Shown here: one piece after another, positions 47,501-53,845 of the stretch
How positions within the stretch are numbered: the stretch's first letter is position 1
Layout: the number at the start of each line of letters is the position of its first letter
Assembly: GCF_037975245.1 (NCBI RefSeq)
Contig: NC_092579.1
Coordinates: forward strand, 24,473,166 to 24,537,165
DNA from: Apostichopus japonicus
Taxonomy: Eukaryota > Echinodermata > Holothuroidea > Aspidochirotida > Stichopodidae
Reading direction: 5' to 3'
DNA length: 64,000 bases
Position numbers and translations under genes: made by a program
Notes under the pieces: model-generated
Seen by the model: the letters and a program-made list of their open reading frames with translations, nothing else
Databases searched by the model: none
What the model was told of the DNA's origin: nothing

Positions 47501-49792
47501 TATTGTACATCATACTATCTTGCATCCCGCTACTGGTGTCCTCATATTGTGCATCATACTATCCCACTACTGGTGTCCTCATATTGTGCATCATACTATC
47601 TTGCATCCCACTACTGGTGTCCTCATACTGTGCATCATACTATCTTGCATCCCACTACTGGTGTCCGCATATACTGTACATCATACTATCTTGCATCTCA
47701 CTACTGGTGTCCTCATATTGTACATCACACTATCTTGCATCCCACTACAGGTGTCCTCATATTGTACATCACACTATCTTGCATCCCACTACTGGTGTCC
47801 TCATACTGTGCATCATACTATCTTGCATCCCACTACTGGTGTCCTCATATTGTGCATCACACTATCTTGCATCCCACTACAGGTGTCCTCATATTGTACA
47901 TCATACTATCTTGCATCCCACTACTGGTGTCCTCATACTGTGCATCATACTATCTTGCATCCTACTACAGGTGTCCTCATATTGTGCATCACACTATCAT
48001 GCATCCCACTACTGGTGTCCTCATATTGTGCATCATACTATCTTGCATCCCACTACTGGTGTCCTCATACTGTGCATCACACTATCTTGCATCCCACTAC
48101 AGGTGTCCTCATATTGTGCATCACACTATCTTGCATCCCACTACTGGTGTCCTCATATTGTGCATCATACTATCTTGCATCCCACTACTGGTGTCCTCAT
48201 ATTGCACATCACACTATCTTGCATCCCACTACTGGTGTCCGCATATATTGTACATCATACTATCTTGCATCCCGCTACTGGTGTCCTCATATTGTGCATC
48301 ATACTATCCCACTACTGGTGTCCTCATATTGTGCATCATACTATCTTGCATCCCACTACTGGTGTCCTCATACTGTGCATCATACTATCTTGCATCCCAC
48401 TACTGGTGTCCGCATATATTGTACATCATACTATCTTGCATCTCACTACTGGTGTCCTCATATTGTGCATCATACTATCCCACTACTGGTGTCCTCATAT
48501 TGTACATCATACTATCTTTCATCCCACTACTGGTGTCCTCATATTGTACATCACACTATCTTGCATGCCACTACTGGTGTCCTCATATTGCACATCACAC
48601 TATCTTGCATCCCACTACTGGTGTCCGCATATATTGTACATCATACTATCTTGCATCCCGCTACTGGTGTCCTCATATTGTGCATCATACTATCCCACTA
48701 CTGGTGTCCTCATATTGTGCATCATACTATCTTGCATCCCACTACTGGTGTCCTCATACTGTGCATCATACTACCTTGCATCCCACTACTGGTGTCCGCA
48801 TATATTGTACATCATACTATCTTGCATCTCACTACTGGTGTCCTCATATTGTACATCACACTATCTTGCATCCCACTACAGGTGTCCTCATATTGTACAT
48901 CACACTATCTTGCATCCCACTACTGGTGTCCTCATATTGTACATCACACTATCTTGCATCCCACTACTGGTGTCCTCATATTGTACATCACACTATCTTG
49001 CATCCCACTACTGGTGTCCTCATATTGTACATCACACTATCTTGCATCCCACTACAGGTGTCCTCATATTGTACATCACACTATCTTGCATCCCACTACT
49101 GGTGTCCTCATATTGTACATCACACTATCTTGCATCCCACTACTGGTGTCCTCATATTGTACATCACACTATCTTGCATCCCACTACTGGTGTCCTCATA
49201 TTGTACATCACACTATCTTGCATCCCACTACTGGTGTCCTCATATTGTACATCACACTATCTTGCATCCCACTACTGGTGTCCTCATATTGTACATCACA
49301 CTGCTGCTACACCACCAACAATAAAGCAAGAGGAAGTATTGAAGGGAAACTATGATAACAAATTTTACTCTTTGAAGTCAGTCTGCTTTCATGTCCATCC
49401 TGCAGAAAGTGAAATTCTCTGCAGTGACATCCATCATGTAAGCCTCTCTATCAATCTTTATTTAAGTTTCAGTCCACAATTTCCATAACATGAGATAATA
49501 AAAAGCCTTGTTAGATTATATGGGCTCTTCCTACCTTCTGACACTGGCTGAAGAATTGCAGAGTTCTTTTTGAGTACTTTTTTCAAGGCCCTGACCCATC
49601 TCTCATGTGCAGAGAGCTTCATGTCAAAGTCAGCAGTCACCTCCTGAAAGGCCTCCTTAGGTCTCTCTGTATTTGGTGGGGGGTGGGACGAGGAGAAGTG
49701 CAGACTTGCGATGGGTGAGTGTGCTGTTAATGTAGACAAGTCACTGATAGAATGGCAAGAGGGTTGGCTGCGGTGCTTGGATTTATGAGAAC
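14285..49792 (-). CDS. ANKFN1: ANKFN1 / wide awake (NMF9) orthologue, 22 exons; 5' end outside or unrecognised
   Basis: The family acts in neurons: Drosophila wide awake links the clock to sleep onset, and mouse Nmf9/Ankfn1 mutants have vestibular and circadian defects. Exons in transcript order (high-low): 49792-49535, 34461-34337, 33943-33780, 30690-30470, 28931-28749, 28378-28257, 28143-28065, 27715-27602, 27322-27225, 26942-26852, 26681-26568, 26413-26311, 26094-25962, 25377-25165, 24965-24846, 24375-24169, 23803-23654, 23518-23401, 21513-21347, 20641-20473, 16629-16475, 14560-14285. All phases match, giving 1125 visible residues. Domain order: Ser-rich N-terminus, ankyrin repeats, helical linker, FN3 (RAPDVP through AFNMKGFGP), WAKE-specific region with RGIYLATILYH, FLWFMK and GLYLAYLRM, and a Ras-association-like fold at the end. 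An alternative first exon lies at 37486-37546. No initiator Met was found for the long form. Confidence 0.93.
14733..15967. mobile_element. TTAA-flanked non-autonomous DNA element in ANKFN1 intron
   Basis: The left end reads TTAAAAGGATTGTCTGGTGG and the right end, reverse-complemented, TTAAAGGAATTGTCTGGTGA, giving near-matching terminal inverted repeats beginning at TTAA on both sides. TTAA target duplication is typical of piggyBac and Kolobok-type elements. Inside is a 233-bp direct duplication (about 14957-15189 and 15190-15425). No transposase is encoded. It lies in the intron between ANKFN1 exons 21 and 22. Confidence 0.65.
14957..15425. repeat. 233-bp tandem duplication inside the TTAA-flanked element
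   Basis: Two copies carry 'acagtaatcacaacaaaac', 'agtagatcggtggtttcgtg' and 'tacatcgcgctatccagctc' in the same order. The last starts at 15141 and 15374, 233 bp apart. The copies differ by only a few substitutions and small indels, so the duplication is fairly recent. Confidence 0.85.
16475..16629 (-). CDS. ANKFN1: ANKFN1 exon 21 (start of RA-like fold)
   Basis: Acceptor ATTCTAG, donor GTGAGG, phase 1 to 0. After a linker it encodes SGILKVYPAYQSGLSKGTSV, a beta-hairpin of the ubiquitin-like RA type. It is separated from exon 20 by a 3.8-kb intron filled with the 23-bp satellite. Confidence 0.93.
16760..19805. repeat. 23-bp satellite, about 132 copies, in ANKFN1 intron
   Basis: Unit is 'actagtaatatccagtaacc' plus 'ctc'. 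Common variants are 'aacatcc', 'atattcag', 'accatc' and 'atcccg'. A 17-unit (391-bp) higher-order repeat is visible: the 'attcag' variant falls at 17420, 17466, 17489, 17604 and again at 17811, 17857, 17880, 17995. Part of the pattern recurs at 19345-19646, about 1465 bp further on. It fills most of the intron between exons 20 and 21. Confidence 0.95.
20473..20641 (-). CDS. ANKFN1: ANKFN1 exon 20
   Basis: Acceptor CAATAACAG, donor GTATGT, phase 0 to 1. Encodes WKSMRWLTDILQYARDRQVT and GVPLSVLYAPPPSPLE, matching the conserved W...RW..D.L.YAR.(K/R)Q block and the Pro-rich tail after it. Confidence 0.96.
21347..21513 (-). CDS. ANKFN1: ANKFN1 exon 19
   Basis: Acceptor TTCCTTGCAG, donor GTAAGT, phase 1 to 0. 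Encodes HPNFTRRFARLSSILELDNI and QQTLREAFSDEELTDAKDRQ, the counterpart of the (R)LS...ELD...QQ.LREA.SD.E block. Confidence 0.96.
22195..23092. repeat. 51/54-bp tandem array, 17 copies, in ANKFN1 intron
   Basis: 'gacaaagcttgtcc' recurs 17 times from 22201 to 23035 at spacings of 51 or 54 bp. The difference is an optional 'gcc' before 'ctgag' (one early copy spacing is also 51 or 52). Each unit has a HindIII-type AAGCTT and two TGATGTCA-like words. Because indels are in threes, the array is open on both strands. It lies in the intron between exons 18 and 19. Confidence 0.93.
23401..23518 (-). CDS. ANKFN1: ANKFN1 exon 18
   Basis: Acceptor CTCCACAG, donor GTGAGC, phase 0 to 1. Encodes VSVILLFPPPGNVCLGPG and DYISVPVPVFEL, parallel to the vertebrate SFLLLLP..D.VC.APG and LP(L/V).(M/V)FEL blocks. 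Confidence 0.96.
23654..23803 (-). CDS. ANKFN1: ANKFN1 exon 17
   Basis: Acceptor CTCTTGCAG, donor GTTAGA, exactly 50 codons, phase 0. Encodes QEQFQQQLSDRAKELLKTVN, then helix and strand IEERDALAHRICDLEIIELN, predicted largely helical. Confidence 0.93.
24169..24375 (-). CDS. ANKFN1: ANKFN1 exon 16
   Basis: Acceptor TTTACAG, donor GTATGT, 69 codons, phase 0. Encodes RGLYLAYLRMRSSVDTIRV, PNILPHLKIRDNPNVS and EEWQWLHNLD. The GLYL.YL...SS.D.I.V and P(N)(I/V)L.H.KIR..PN(V/I)S..EW blocks identify the gene unambiguously. Confidence 0.97.
24846..24965 (-). CDS. ANKFN1: ANKFN1 exon 15
   Basis: Acceptor TTTTGCAG, donor GTAAGT, 40 codons, phase 0. Encodes KWIPLNRMLKRKSMSTETPS and ASELLMNSLP; the (W).P...L.R.(K)S.S sequence with a following helix is the family pattern. 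Confidence 0.92.
25165..25377 (-). CDS. ANKFN1: ANKFN1 exon 14
   Basis: Acceptor CTTTAG type, donor GTGAGG, 71 codons, phase 0 to 0. Encodes TWEDVDLLR, a Ser stretch, and LGQLYFEPIRDNHGTMIWLL, equivalent to the LG.(V/L)Y(Y/F)EPI.D..G block of vertebrate ANKFN1. Confidence 0.96.
25611..25908. repeat. 20-bp minisatellite, about 15 copies, in ANKFN1 intron
   Basis: Unit ATGGTTGTATTGTAACATGT, nearly perfect. The main variation is G/A in 'acatgt/acatat'. It lies between exons 13 and 14 and is open on both strands. Confidence 0.93.
25962..26094 (-). CDS. ANKFN1: ANKFN1 exon 13
   Basis: Acceptor CTTTTCAG, donor GTAAGC, phase 2 to 0. Encodes GIYLATILYHEDRIMVTTED, the motif IPIVEADENFPSN, and QQDFLWFMK. 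These blocks are among the most conserved in WAKE/ANKFN1. Confidence 0.97.
26311..26413 (-). CDS. ANKFN1: ANKFN1 exon 12
   Basis: Acceptor TTCAACAG, donor GTAAAG, phase 1 to 2. Encodes a Ser-rich start and the basic block SLKNFFQSAPKFQKHLKR, corresponding to the conserved (S/R)LK.LF.....KF.K.LKRG segment of the family. Confidence 0.95.
26568..26681 (-). CDS. ANKFN1: ANKFN1 exon 11
   Basis: Acceptor TTTTGCAG, donor GTAATT, phase 1 to 1. Encodes SWRDCENSSPRFSNQ and LFLVDELFRKVRDSR, the linker after FN3. ANKFN1 proteins have a W(K/R)D-type sequence and an LxxLxxxVR helix here. Confidence 0.92.
26852..26942 (-). CDS. ANKFN1: ANKFN1 exon 10 (FN3, end)
   Basis: Acceptor ATCAACAG, donor GTAAGT, phase 0 to 1. 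Encodes GTTYYVRVSAFNMKGFGPSQ, the classic FN3 F-G strands with the Y.V.V.A.N..G.G pattern, then a Ser-rich exit. Confidence 0.97.
27225..27322 (-). CDS. ANKFN1: ANKFN1 exon 9 (FN3, middle)
   Basis: Acceptor TTGTTTAG, donor GTAAGC, phase 1 to 0. Encodes IEWTTSEDFQLLSGEHILYD, then the E-strand region ending VIQGLIK, matching the conserved loop before the FN3 F strand. Confidence 0.95.
27602..27715 (-). CDS. ANKFN1: ANKFN1 exon 8 (FN3, first half)
   Basis: Acceptor ATGACAG, donor GTAAGT, phase 1 to 1. Begins (R)APDVPVSVQL and carries the FN3 B and C strands (LHVSFQEP, VTRYK). The intron splits the C strand just before the conserved (I/V)EW. Confidence 0.95.
28065..28143 (-). CDS. ANKFN1: ANKFN1 exon 7 (linker into FN3)
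   Basis: Acceptor TGTTCAG, donor GTAAGC, phase 0 to 1. Encodes DLGKQLMEWEWQLQLLTRMK then KGFESA. The (M/L)(K/R)(K/E)GFE.AR block directly before APD is characteristic of ANKFN1 proteins. Confidence 0.92.
28257..28378 (-). CDS. ANKFN1: ANKFN1 exon 6 (helical linker)
   Basis: Acceptor CTTCCAG, donor GTGAGT, phase 1 to 0. Encodes a Lys/Asn/Ile-rich helix (KLNKLINSAERIIKDL) between the ankyrin repeats and FN3, likely a coiled-coil-like linker. Confidence 0.88.
28749..28931 (-). CDS. ANKFN1: ANKFN1 exon 5 (ankyrin repeats)
   Basis: Acceptor TTCATCAG, donor GTAAGT, phase 1 to 1. Encodes about two ankyrin units: AFFDAVEHQDLDEVEAIL, then the loop DVNQANSDDFTALDIAI and helix MARLLLANGARE. The TALD(I/L)A and (R/L)LLL.(N/H)GA signatures are standard ankyrin features. 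Confidence 0.95.
28963..29215. repeat. Degenerate about 40-bp repeat in ANKFN1 intron
   Basis: Imperfect copies of 'agcaccatcctct' with 'agccacctgaata' or 'gaccactgacaa'-like spacers, decaying rightwards. It lies just upstream of the ankyrin exon, in the intron between exons 4 and 5. Confidence 0.55.
29216..30469. other. Rest of intron between ANKFN1 exons 4 and 5
   Basis: Unique-looking AT-rich sequence. No exon, RNA gene or repeat array is supportable here. Confidence 0.4.
30470..30690 (-). CDS. ANKFN1: ANKFN1 exon 4
   Basis: Acceptor of poly-T plus ACCTCAG, donor GTTAGA, phase 2 to 1. Encodes about 73 residues with AHSMESLVQ, IPPSPSAPIRLQRSWSAKKRHGS (split here by Ser-Pro and Arg-rich motifs) and a final basic stretch leading into the ankyrin repeats. 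Confidence 0.88.
30691..33779. other. ANKFN1 intron 3-4, no further features
   Basis: Short open frames occur on both strands but none has flanking splice sites in phase with the neighbouring exons, which already join cleanly (phase 2). No tandem array seen. Confidence 0.4.
33780..33943 (-). CDS. ANKFN1: ANKFN1 exon 3
   Basis: Acceptor AACTGCAG, donor GTAGGT, phase 0 to 2. Encodes SGDRSPKNGSNGS, a basic stretch LVKLARRFSQRGERKE and QRSVSVD, a plausible basophilic-kinase target. Disordered region ahead of the ankyrin repeats. Confidence 0.85.
34337..34461 (-). CDS. ANKFN1: ANKFN1 exon 2
   Basis: Acceptor TTGTTACAG, donor GTATGC, phase 1 to 0. Encodes AAWRLEDDDAYQPN and a Thr/Pro/Gln-rich end. 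Low-complexity N-terminal region; no domain recognised. Confidence 0.8.
34462..37485. other. ANKFN1 intron upstream of exon 2
   Basis: No exon seen. A locally GC-richer block at about 35780-35945 ('ccctcctggggtac', 'tcccctgggggact') has a GGGG/CCCC inverted character and may be an old repeat fragment. Otherwise AT-rich. Confidence 0.35.
37486..37546 (-). CDS. ANKFN1: Candidate alternative first coding exon of ANKFN1
   Basis: Excellent donor GTAAGT (GT at 37485-37484 on -) at phase 1, exactly the phase needed by exon 34461-34337. Upstream in frame the sequence is open to a stop near 37754, with Met codons at 37600 and 37546. The latter has A at -3 and begins MSVSRKKKQKHIPPAITIVS. No convincing acceptor is seen, so it is read as a promoter-proximal exon of a shorter isoform (1060 residues if it starts at 37546). 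Confidence 0.6.
38090..38195 (-). promoter_or_regulatory. Candidate promoter for the short ANKFN1 isoform
   Basis: About 0.5 kb upstream (on -) of the candidate alternative first exon. It contains a reverse CCAAT box (ATTGG at 38188-38192; CCAATCAG on -) and a CRE-like TACGTCAC at about 38153-38160, in a stretch with slightly raised GC and several CG dinucleotides. No clear TATA box at a fixed distance. Weak evidence. Confidence 0.25.
39610..40445. repeat. 59-bp tandem array in ANKFN1 intron
   Basis: About 14 copies of a 58-60-bp unit containing 'gataccaaacttaactacta', 'cagcaacatatatattgc' and 'tttgtaattgtactatctaa'. A dimeric period is visible: the 'agcgacat' variant falls at about 39919, 40037 and 40154, that is 117-118 bp apart. 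Confidence 0.9.
40446..42344. other. Intronic/upstream stretch, mostly featureless
   Basis: About 40880-41280 has loosely repeated words ('gatcggtagaagat', 'attggtagatgatgt', 'gtttgactatgt'), a very degenerate repeat. No exon is supported: the open frame at 41219-41482 on - lacks a donor in phase. Confidence 0.35.
42345..42852. mobile_element. Candidate non-autonomous hAT-like element, 508 bp
   Basis: Left end CAGAGCTCCCAACT and right end AGTTGGGAGCTATG are inverted copies (CA.AGCTCCCAACT). The interior has Pro/Gly-rich GC blocks ('ggggagggggacaccccc') and overlapping short open frames unlike any known protein. The flanking 8-mers (tttagtag / tttgtatt) match poorly, so the target duplication is not proven. 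Confidence 0.5.
42853..45575. other. Intronic/upstream stretch besides the modules at 43.1-43.5 kb
   Basis: Short open frames only; no splice-flanked exon compatible with the ANKFN1 phases was seen. Confidence 0.35.
43070..43480. repeat. Dispersed repeat modules ('accaagtttg..aaattgg' type)
   Basis: Three loosely similar modules carry 'cctgtgaatgttccaaccaa', 'cctgtgaagattccaagtca' and 'gtacctttccaccaaatttg'. Each is followed by a 'ttacgagcag/gtttaggatgag'-like stretch, then a TTTGACC-rich spacer. Modules of this kind are common in marine invertebrate genomes. It ends near a CA tract and a C(13) tract at 43540. Confidence 0.4.
45576..49305. repeat. 44-bp satellite, about 86 copies, with nested higher-order repeats
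   Basis: Unit is 'actatcttgcatcccactac' + 'tggtgtcctcatattgtg' + 'catcac'. Length variants are 37 bp ('ttgcatc' deleted) and 46 bp ('ccgcatatattg'). The marker 'cccgctactg' recurs with its G at 46371, 46757, 47143, 47529, 48274 and 48660: a 386-bp higher-order period, equal to nine units minus two 7-bp deletions plus two 2-bp insertions. A second level of 1903 bp links 46058 to 47961, 46371 to 48274 and 46757 to 48660. It is free of stops in all three + frames (up to 1305 codons). It lies about 230 bp from ANKFN1 exon 1. Confidence 0.96.
49535..49792 (-). CDS. ANKFN1: ANKFN1 exon 1 of the visible set (N-terminal region, long form)
   Basis: Acceptor TTTCAG (read on -), donor GTAGGA, phase 1 to 1, 86 codons' worth. 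Encodes a Ser/His/Pro-rich stretch, then an amphipathic basic segment (AHERWVRALKKVLKKNSAI). The fit of frame, splice sites and phase to the exon at 34461 supports membership. No family motif proves it, and a short exon of another transcript cannot be excluded. Confidence 0.65.
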
Positions 49793-52675
49793 CTGAAATG
49801 AAAAAAAGGAGAATATTTGATGATTTCATAAGTTAGCGTAAGGTCACATTCTACACTGTACCTTTGTTACCTGAAATAACCACACAGTTTGATCTACTAC
49901 ATATACTCCACTTTACTTTTTACATCTCTGGTTTAATCTACTGTATTTACATGGTGTTCAACAATTTGTGCAACAATCTTGAAAACCAATTTCCAGCTGT
50001 TTTATAAATATTTACTTAAAACAAAAAGAAATGGGATTTATTTGATTAACATTTACTTTTTGTTAATTTCACCTGTGATGTTTGTCACGAATACATGAGT
50101 ATATGTTAAATGGTAAATTATGTTATATACCGAATAGTGAATACACAGTAATTATTTCAAGCACAGAAAAGTTGATTTTGACCTTTTACAGTAACTGTCA
50201 ACACAACTTTCACTGAAAGGAACAAACAGTACTGCTGTCTACTTGTAGTAGTACTCCAACAATCCTTGTCTCAAGTTCAATATTACAAAGCACTGGATAT
50301 GTAATGCTTGTTACCTTTAGCAAGCATGTACTTGCAATAGATTTCAGTACCAAAATCATGTTTTCATATTCTACTAACCATCAGATTCTCACAAGAATAG
50401 GTCTGCCGTGGGTATATATAAAGTAAGTTAAGCCTGGCTTATGCTAATGTTTGATATTTTGCATTGACAAGTAACATACTTTCTCAAAATATGCCACATT
50501 TGTTACATCTTCAATGCACATTATGTGGGGGTATGTACAGTATTTTTGTGTTAGTTGTTACATAGTCAAAGCCCTGGTATATACTGCTAATGTTCTTGAT
50601 CAAACCTACTCATTTCAAATAAATAGTTTTATTGTAACTCTATAGATTCGTTCCATTTGAAAAAAAAACGATTTATTTTAATTTTTTAATTTGATTAAAT
50701 CAGAGATTTGAAAAGAAAAAGCTCAGTGCAACTTAAAGTGACCAAACTTACAAGTTTCCTGAACTCACACAATTACTGTGTGTGTTCAGGGTTTGTGTGT
50801 GTGCGTGTTTTACACAGGTTGAACACTCACAATTACTGAGTGTGTTCAGAGTTTGTGTGCATGAGTGTGTTTAACACAGGTCAGTAGTTGAAACATATTT
50901 TAGAGCATGTTTTGACTGTCTTCCATATCAAAATGTGCTTAGTTTGATTGAAAAATGATATATTTCAATTGCAAAGGGTGGTTTGAGCAATGTGCAGGTC
51001 AAACCTGTTATGTTAGCAAACATTTTGGCCAGAGATGCTTCCTACAGAAACTTTCAGCATCAAAGGGCAAAACAAGGTCAGCGTATGTGCAGTTCCAACT
51101 ATATTAAAACTTTCAATGTACGTTAGCAAGTAAGCTATCCCGATTTGTAAGAAATATTAATCAGAGGTGTTTTTTCTACTTTTCCCTTTTCCCTTTTTTA
51201 TGTTTAGAGCTTGCTGTCAGGCGATCTGTCAGGTTAATCCTTAAATCAGAAGTAGCTGGTGGCACAAGTCTTGGATTATGGCTAATTGCCATCAATTCAT
51301 TTCTTCTCAAACCACTAACTGAAAATGAGCTTAAGACAGAATAAACTTGATAGGTCGTAGGCGACAGTCCTCAATGCTGTGAACAAGCACCTCCCTCCTA
51401 GTGTCCATCTCTTTGTTTCAACTTACAGGCAGTTATCGATGACTGTGAATTGATATATTTTCAAAGTACTTAACTGGTTTATCCCACAGGTAGCTGTATG
51501 ACATTTTTCTGACAATTTTGCACTGCACAATGTGGCAAACACCTCCTGAGTTGAATATTTAAGCCAGGCATTCTTTCCTTTCATCACCTCCTGGGAATAG
51601 AGGTGCAAGATGATATAATAGCAAACCGACCCTGGACACTTCTGAGACAGAAGTGACAGTCAAGCATGCTATTTGGTTTTTTGTTTGCCTTGAAATGTCT
51701 GCGCTCTAAATATTCATACCATATTGATTACAGACTGAAAAAGATTTTGTTTAGATGGCCCAAGGTAGTTCACTGTTATTACTGTTTCAAGATAGCCTAT
51801 AAATTTGGCATAGAAGCTGCTGTACAGAGTGCCTAGAAGAGACCCTGGATATGCTTGGTTTGTAAGGGAAGGAGAAGCAATCACTGAATGTGGTTACAAT
51901 ATTTTTACCATGAGTGAAGTATTTTCATGAAACAAATCCATGTGATTGTGTTGATCAGAAGAGCAAACATCTCACAAACAGAAGTGTAGGTACTATCAAA
52001 GCAAACACATATAAATTCATTAAAAAAAATAAAAAATAAAAAACACAAACAAATAAAATAGCAACACATATAAATTAATGATATGAGAAAGCACAATTTC
52101 CGATGCTGGATCTACGAACTACTGTTTCACCACCGTAATTAAGAAATTAATTGAGAAATAAGAAATAATTAAGATATATATGCTCTCACAAGCTTCAAAT
52201 GCTTACAGAGCTGAATTGCTTTCCAAGGAGATCTACTGAGCTGTTTTCTCACAAGAATTATCAGATTGCATAGCACAACTCTCTTTTAGTTCTGGAATGT
52301 CGTACTTTTGCCATACATGAGAAAATCTCATGGAAGTATCTCAGGCAGAAGTCAAAGATGTAAAAAGTGCCTTGCGTACTTTACTCTAATTTTAAAGGTT
52401 TCGCAGGCAAAGGAAGAAGTCGTAAAGAATCACACCACTGAACAGAACATAATGAGCTACTGAAATATTAGAAAGTCTTACTATAAATCAAAATTATTTT
52501 CAATCTTCTTAAGACTTTGGATGAAAGCCTTGAACTTAGCATTAGCCTTTTCTGTTTGTGTATGCATTGCAAGTATGTACATAGGAACAATGTGACAGAC
52601 AGTGGTCCCTTGCTATTTACATTATCATAAGACAATTGAAGACATTTGTCTTTGACATTGACATGACGACATTTG
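49793..52675. other. Upstream of ANKFN1 exon 1: presumed intron or 5' flank
   Basis: AT-rich, no convincing exon. It contains the hairpin dimer at 50755-50885. The preceding exon needed to supply one base of the first codon was not found here. Confidence 0.35.
50755..50885. repeat. Two-copy 62-bp repeat with hairpin potential
   Basis: Two adjacent copies each read 'gaac(a)ctcacacaattactg' followed by '(t/a)gtgtgttcag.gtttgtgtg' and 'tttaacacagg'. Within each copy GAACACTCAC and GAGTGTGTTC face each other around AATTACT, forming a 10-bp stem. Confidence 0.7.
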
Positions 52676-52683
52676 ACATGAAG

Positions 52684-53837
52684 CAGGGTTCGGTTTCTTC
52701 TGGAAGAAACCTATTTCTTCCGGGGACGTGGAAGAAACTGGAAGAAACCTGTTTCTTCCAGGTTTCTTCCAGTTTCTTCGGAAGAAACTGGAAGAAACCG
52801 GAAGAAACTGGAAGAAACTGTGAAAATTGGCATAAAGGCAGCACAGCCCCCATATATAATAAAGAGACAAATAGCTTACCACCATCTGACTGAAATGCAT
52901 GCCATTGAAACCATCAAAATATGATATTTTTGTTTTGATTATAATTTTGGGTTTTTTTCTACACCAAAAGATGTTTGCTTATAAATCACAATATTGAAGG
53001 ACTACTTATCATCTCGCGATCCCCCCATCAACCAGAATTGCATAACTGGCCATACTTTATGAATGGTTAACCTGGATTGGCCCATGCACTGAGGATTTAA
53101 TAGAATGAACACCAAGCAAATAGCCGAACAATATCTATTAGATTTAGGCAACAGTTTAATTTCTGCAACTCCCTAAATTACAACTTGTAGTTAACAGGAG
53201 GACTTGTCATCCCAACAGCAAAAAGAACAAACATCCACAATTAAACACAGCTGGCCACGAGCCAGCCCTCATTTCACACTACAACTTCCAGTCGAATCTG
53301 TAACCCTCATGTCTTGAGTTCAATCTCCACAAAGTATATAAATATGTAAATATATAAATATGTAAATATCATAGTGGTCAATGTAATCGTAGTAATGAGT
53401 GTGCATTGTAGTAGGCCTACACTAGTTTCCAGGGAACACTTGTCCCTCCACTCAGAAACTAGTTTTAACTAAGAACTGGGCTATAATCAGGACCATTCTG
53501 GTCTGCATAATATTGCTTGCCCATAGTTGTTCCCTTAATTGTCTGATGCTACAGTAGCCTAGTACTATATTGTGTACAGTATATGCTGGAGGCAGGTCAT
53601 GTGCTCCAAACCTAGATATAGACTACCTAGATGACACTATAGTGCTTCTTGTCCATTTATTACATAGTTAGAAATCATTGCAGGTTGTTATGAAACTTTA
53701 TCAACAGTTTTTCCCCAAAACATTAGTTTCTTCCATTTTGTCCGGAAGAAACTGAAAGAAACCTATTTCTTCCGAGTGGAAAAAACCGCGGTTTATTCCG
53801 CGTTTTTTTCCAACCCGGAAGAAACCTGCGAACCCTG
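52684..53837. mobile_element. hAT-like non-autonomous transposon, 1154 bp, intact 8-bp TSD
   Basis: Flanked by an exact 8-bp direct repeat ACATGAAG (52676-52683 and 53838-53845). Termini are CAGGGTTCGG and, inverted, CAGGGTTCGCAGGTTTCTTC. Both subterminal regions (52690-52830 and 53725-53830) are packed with GGAAGAAA / TTTCTTCC words in both orientations, the arrangement of transposase-binding subterminal repeats in hAT elements. No transposase coding inside. It inserted into a small 'gacatttgacatgaagacat' simple-repeat tract. Confidence 0.88.
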
Positions 53838-53845
53838 ACATGAAG

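Noticed and set aside
45555-49488. Overlapping + strand ORFs of 404, 847, 1227 and 1305 codons
   Set aside because: They are all readings of one stop-free 44-bp satellite in different frames, inside a region transcribed in the opposite direction as intron. No non-repeat domain, and the start codons are arbitrary.
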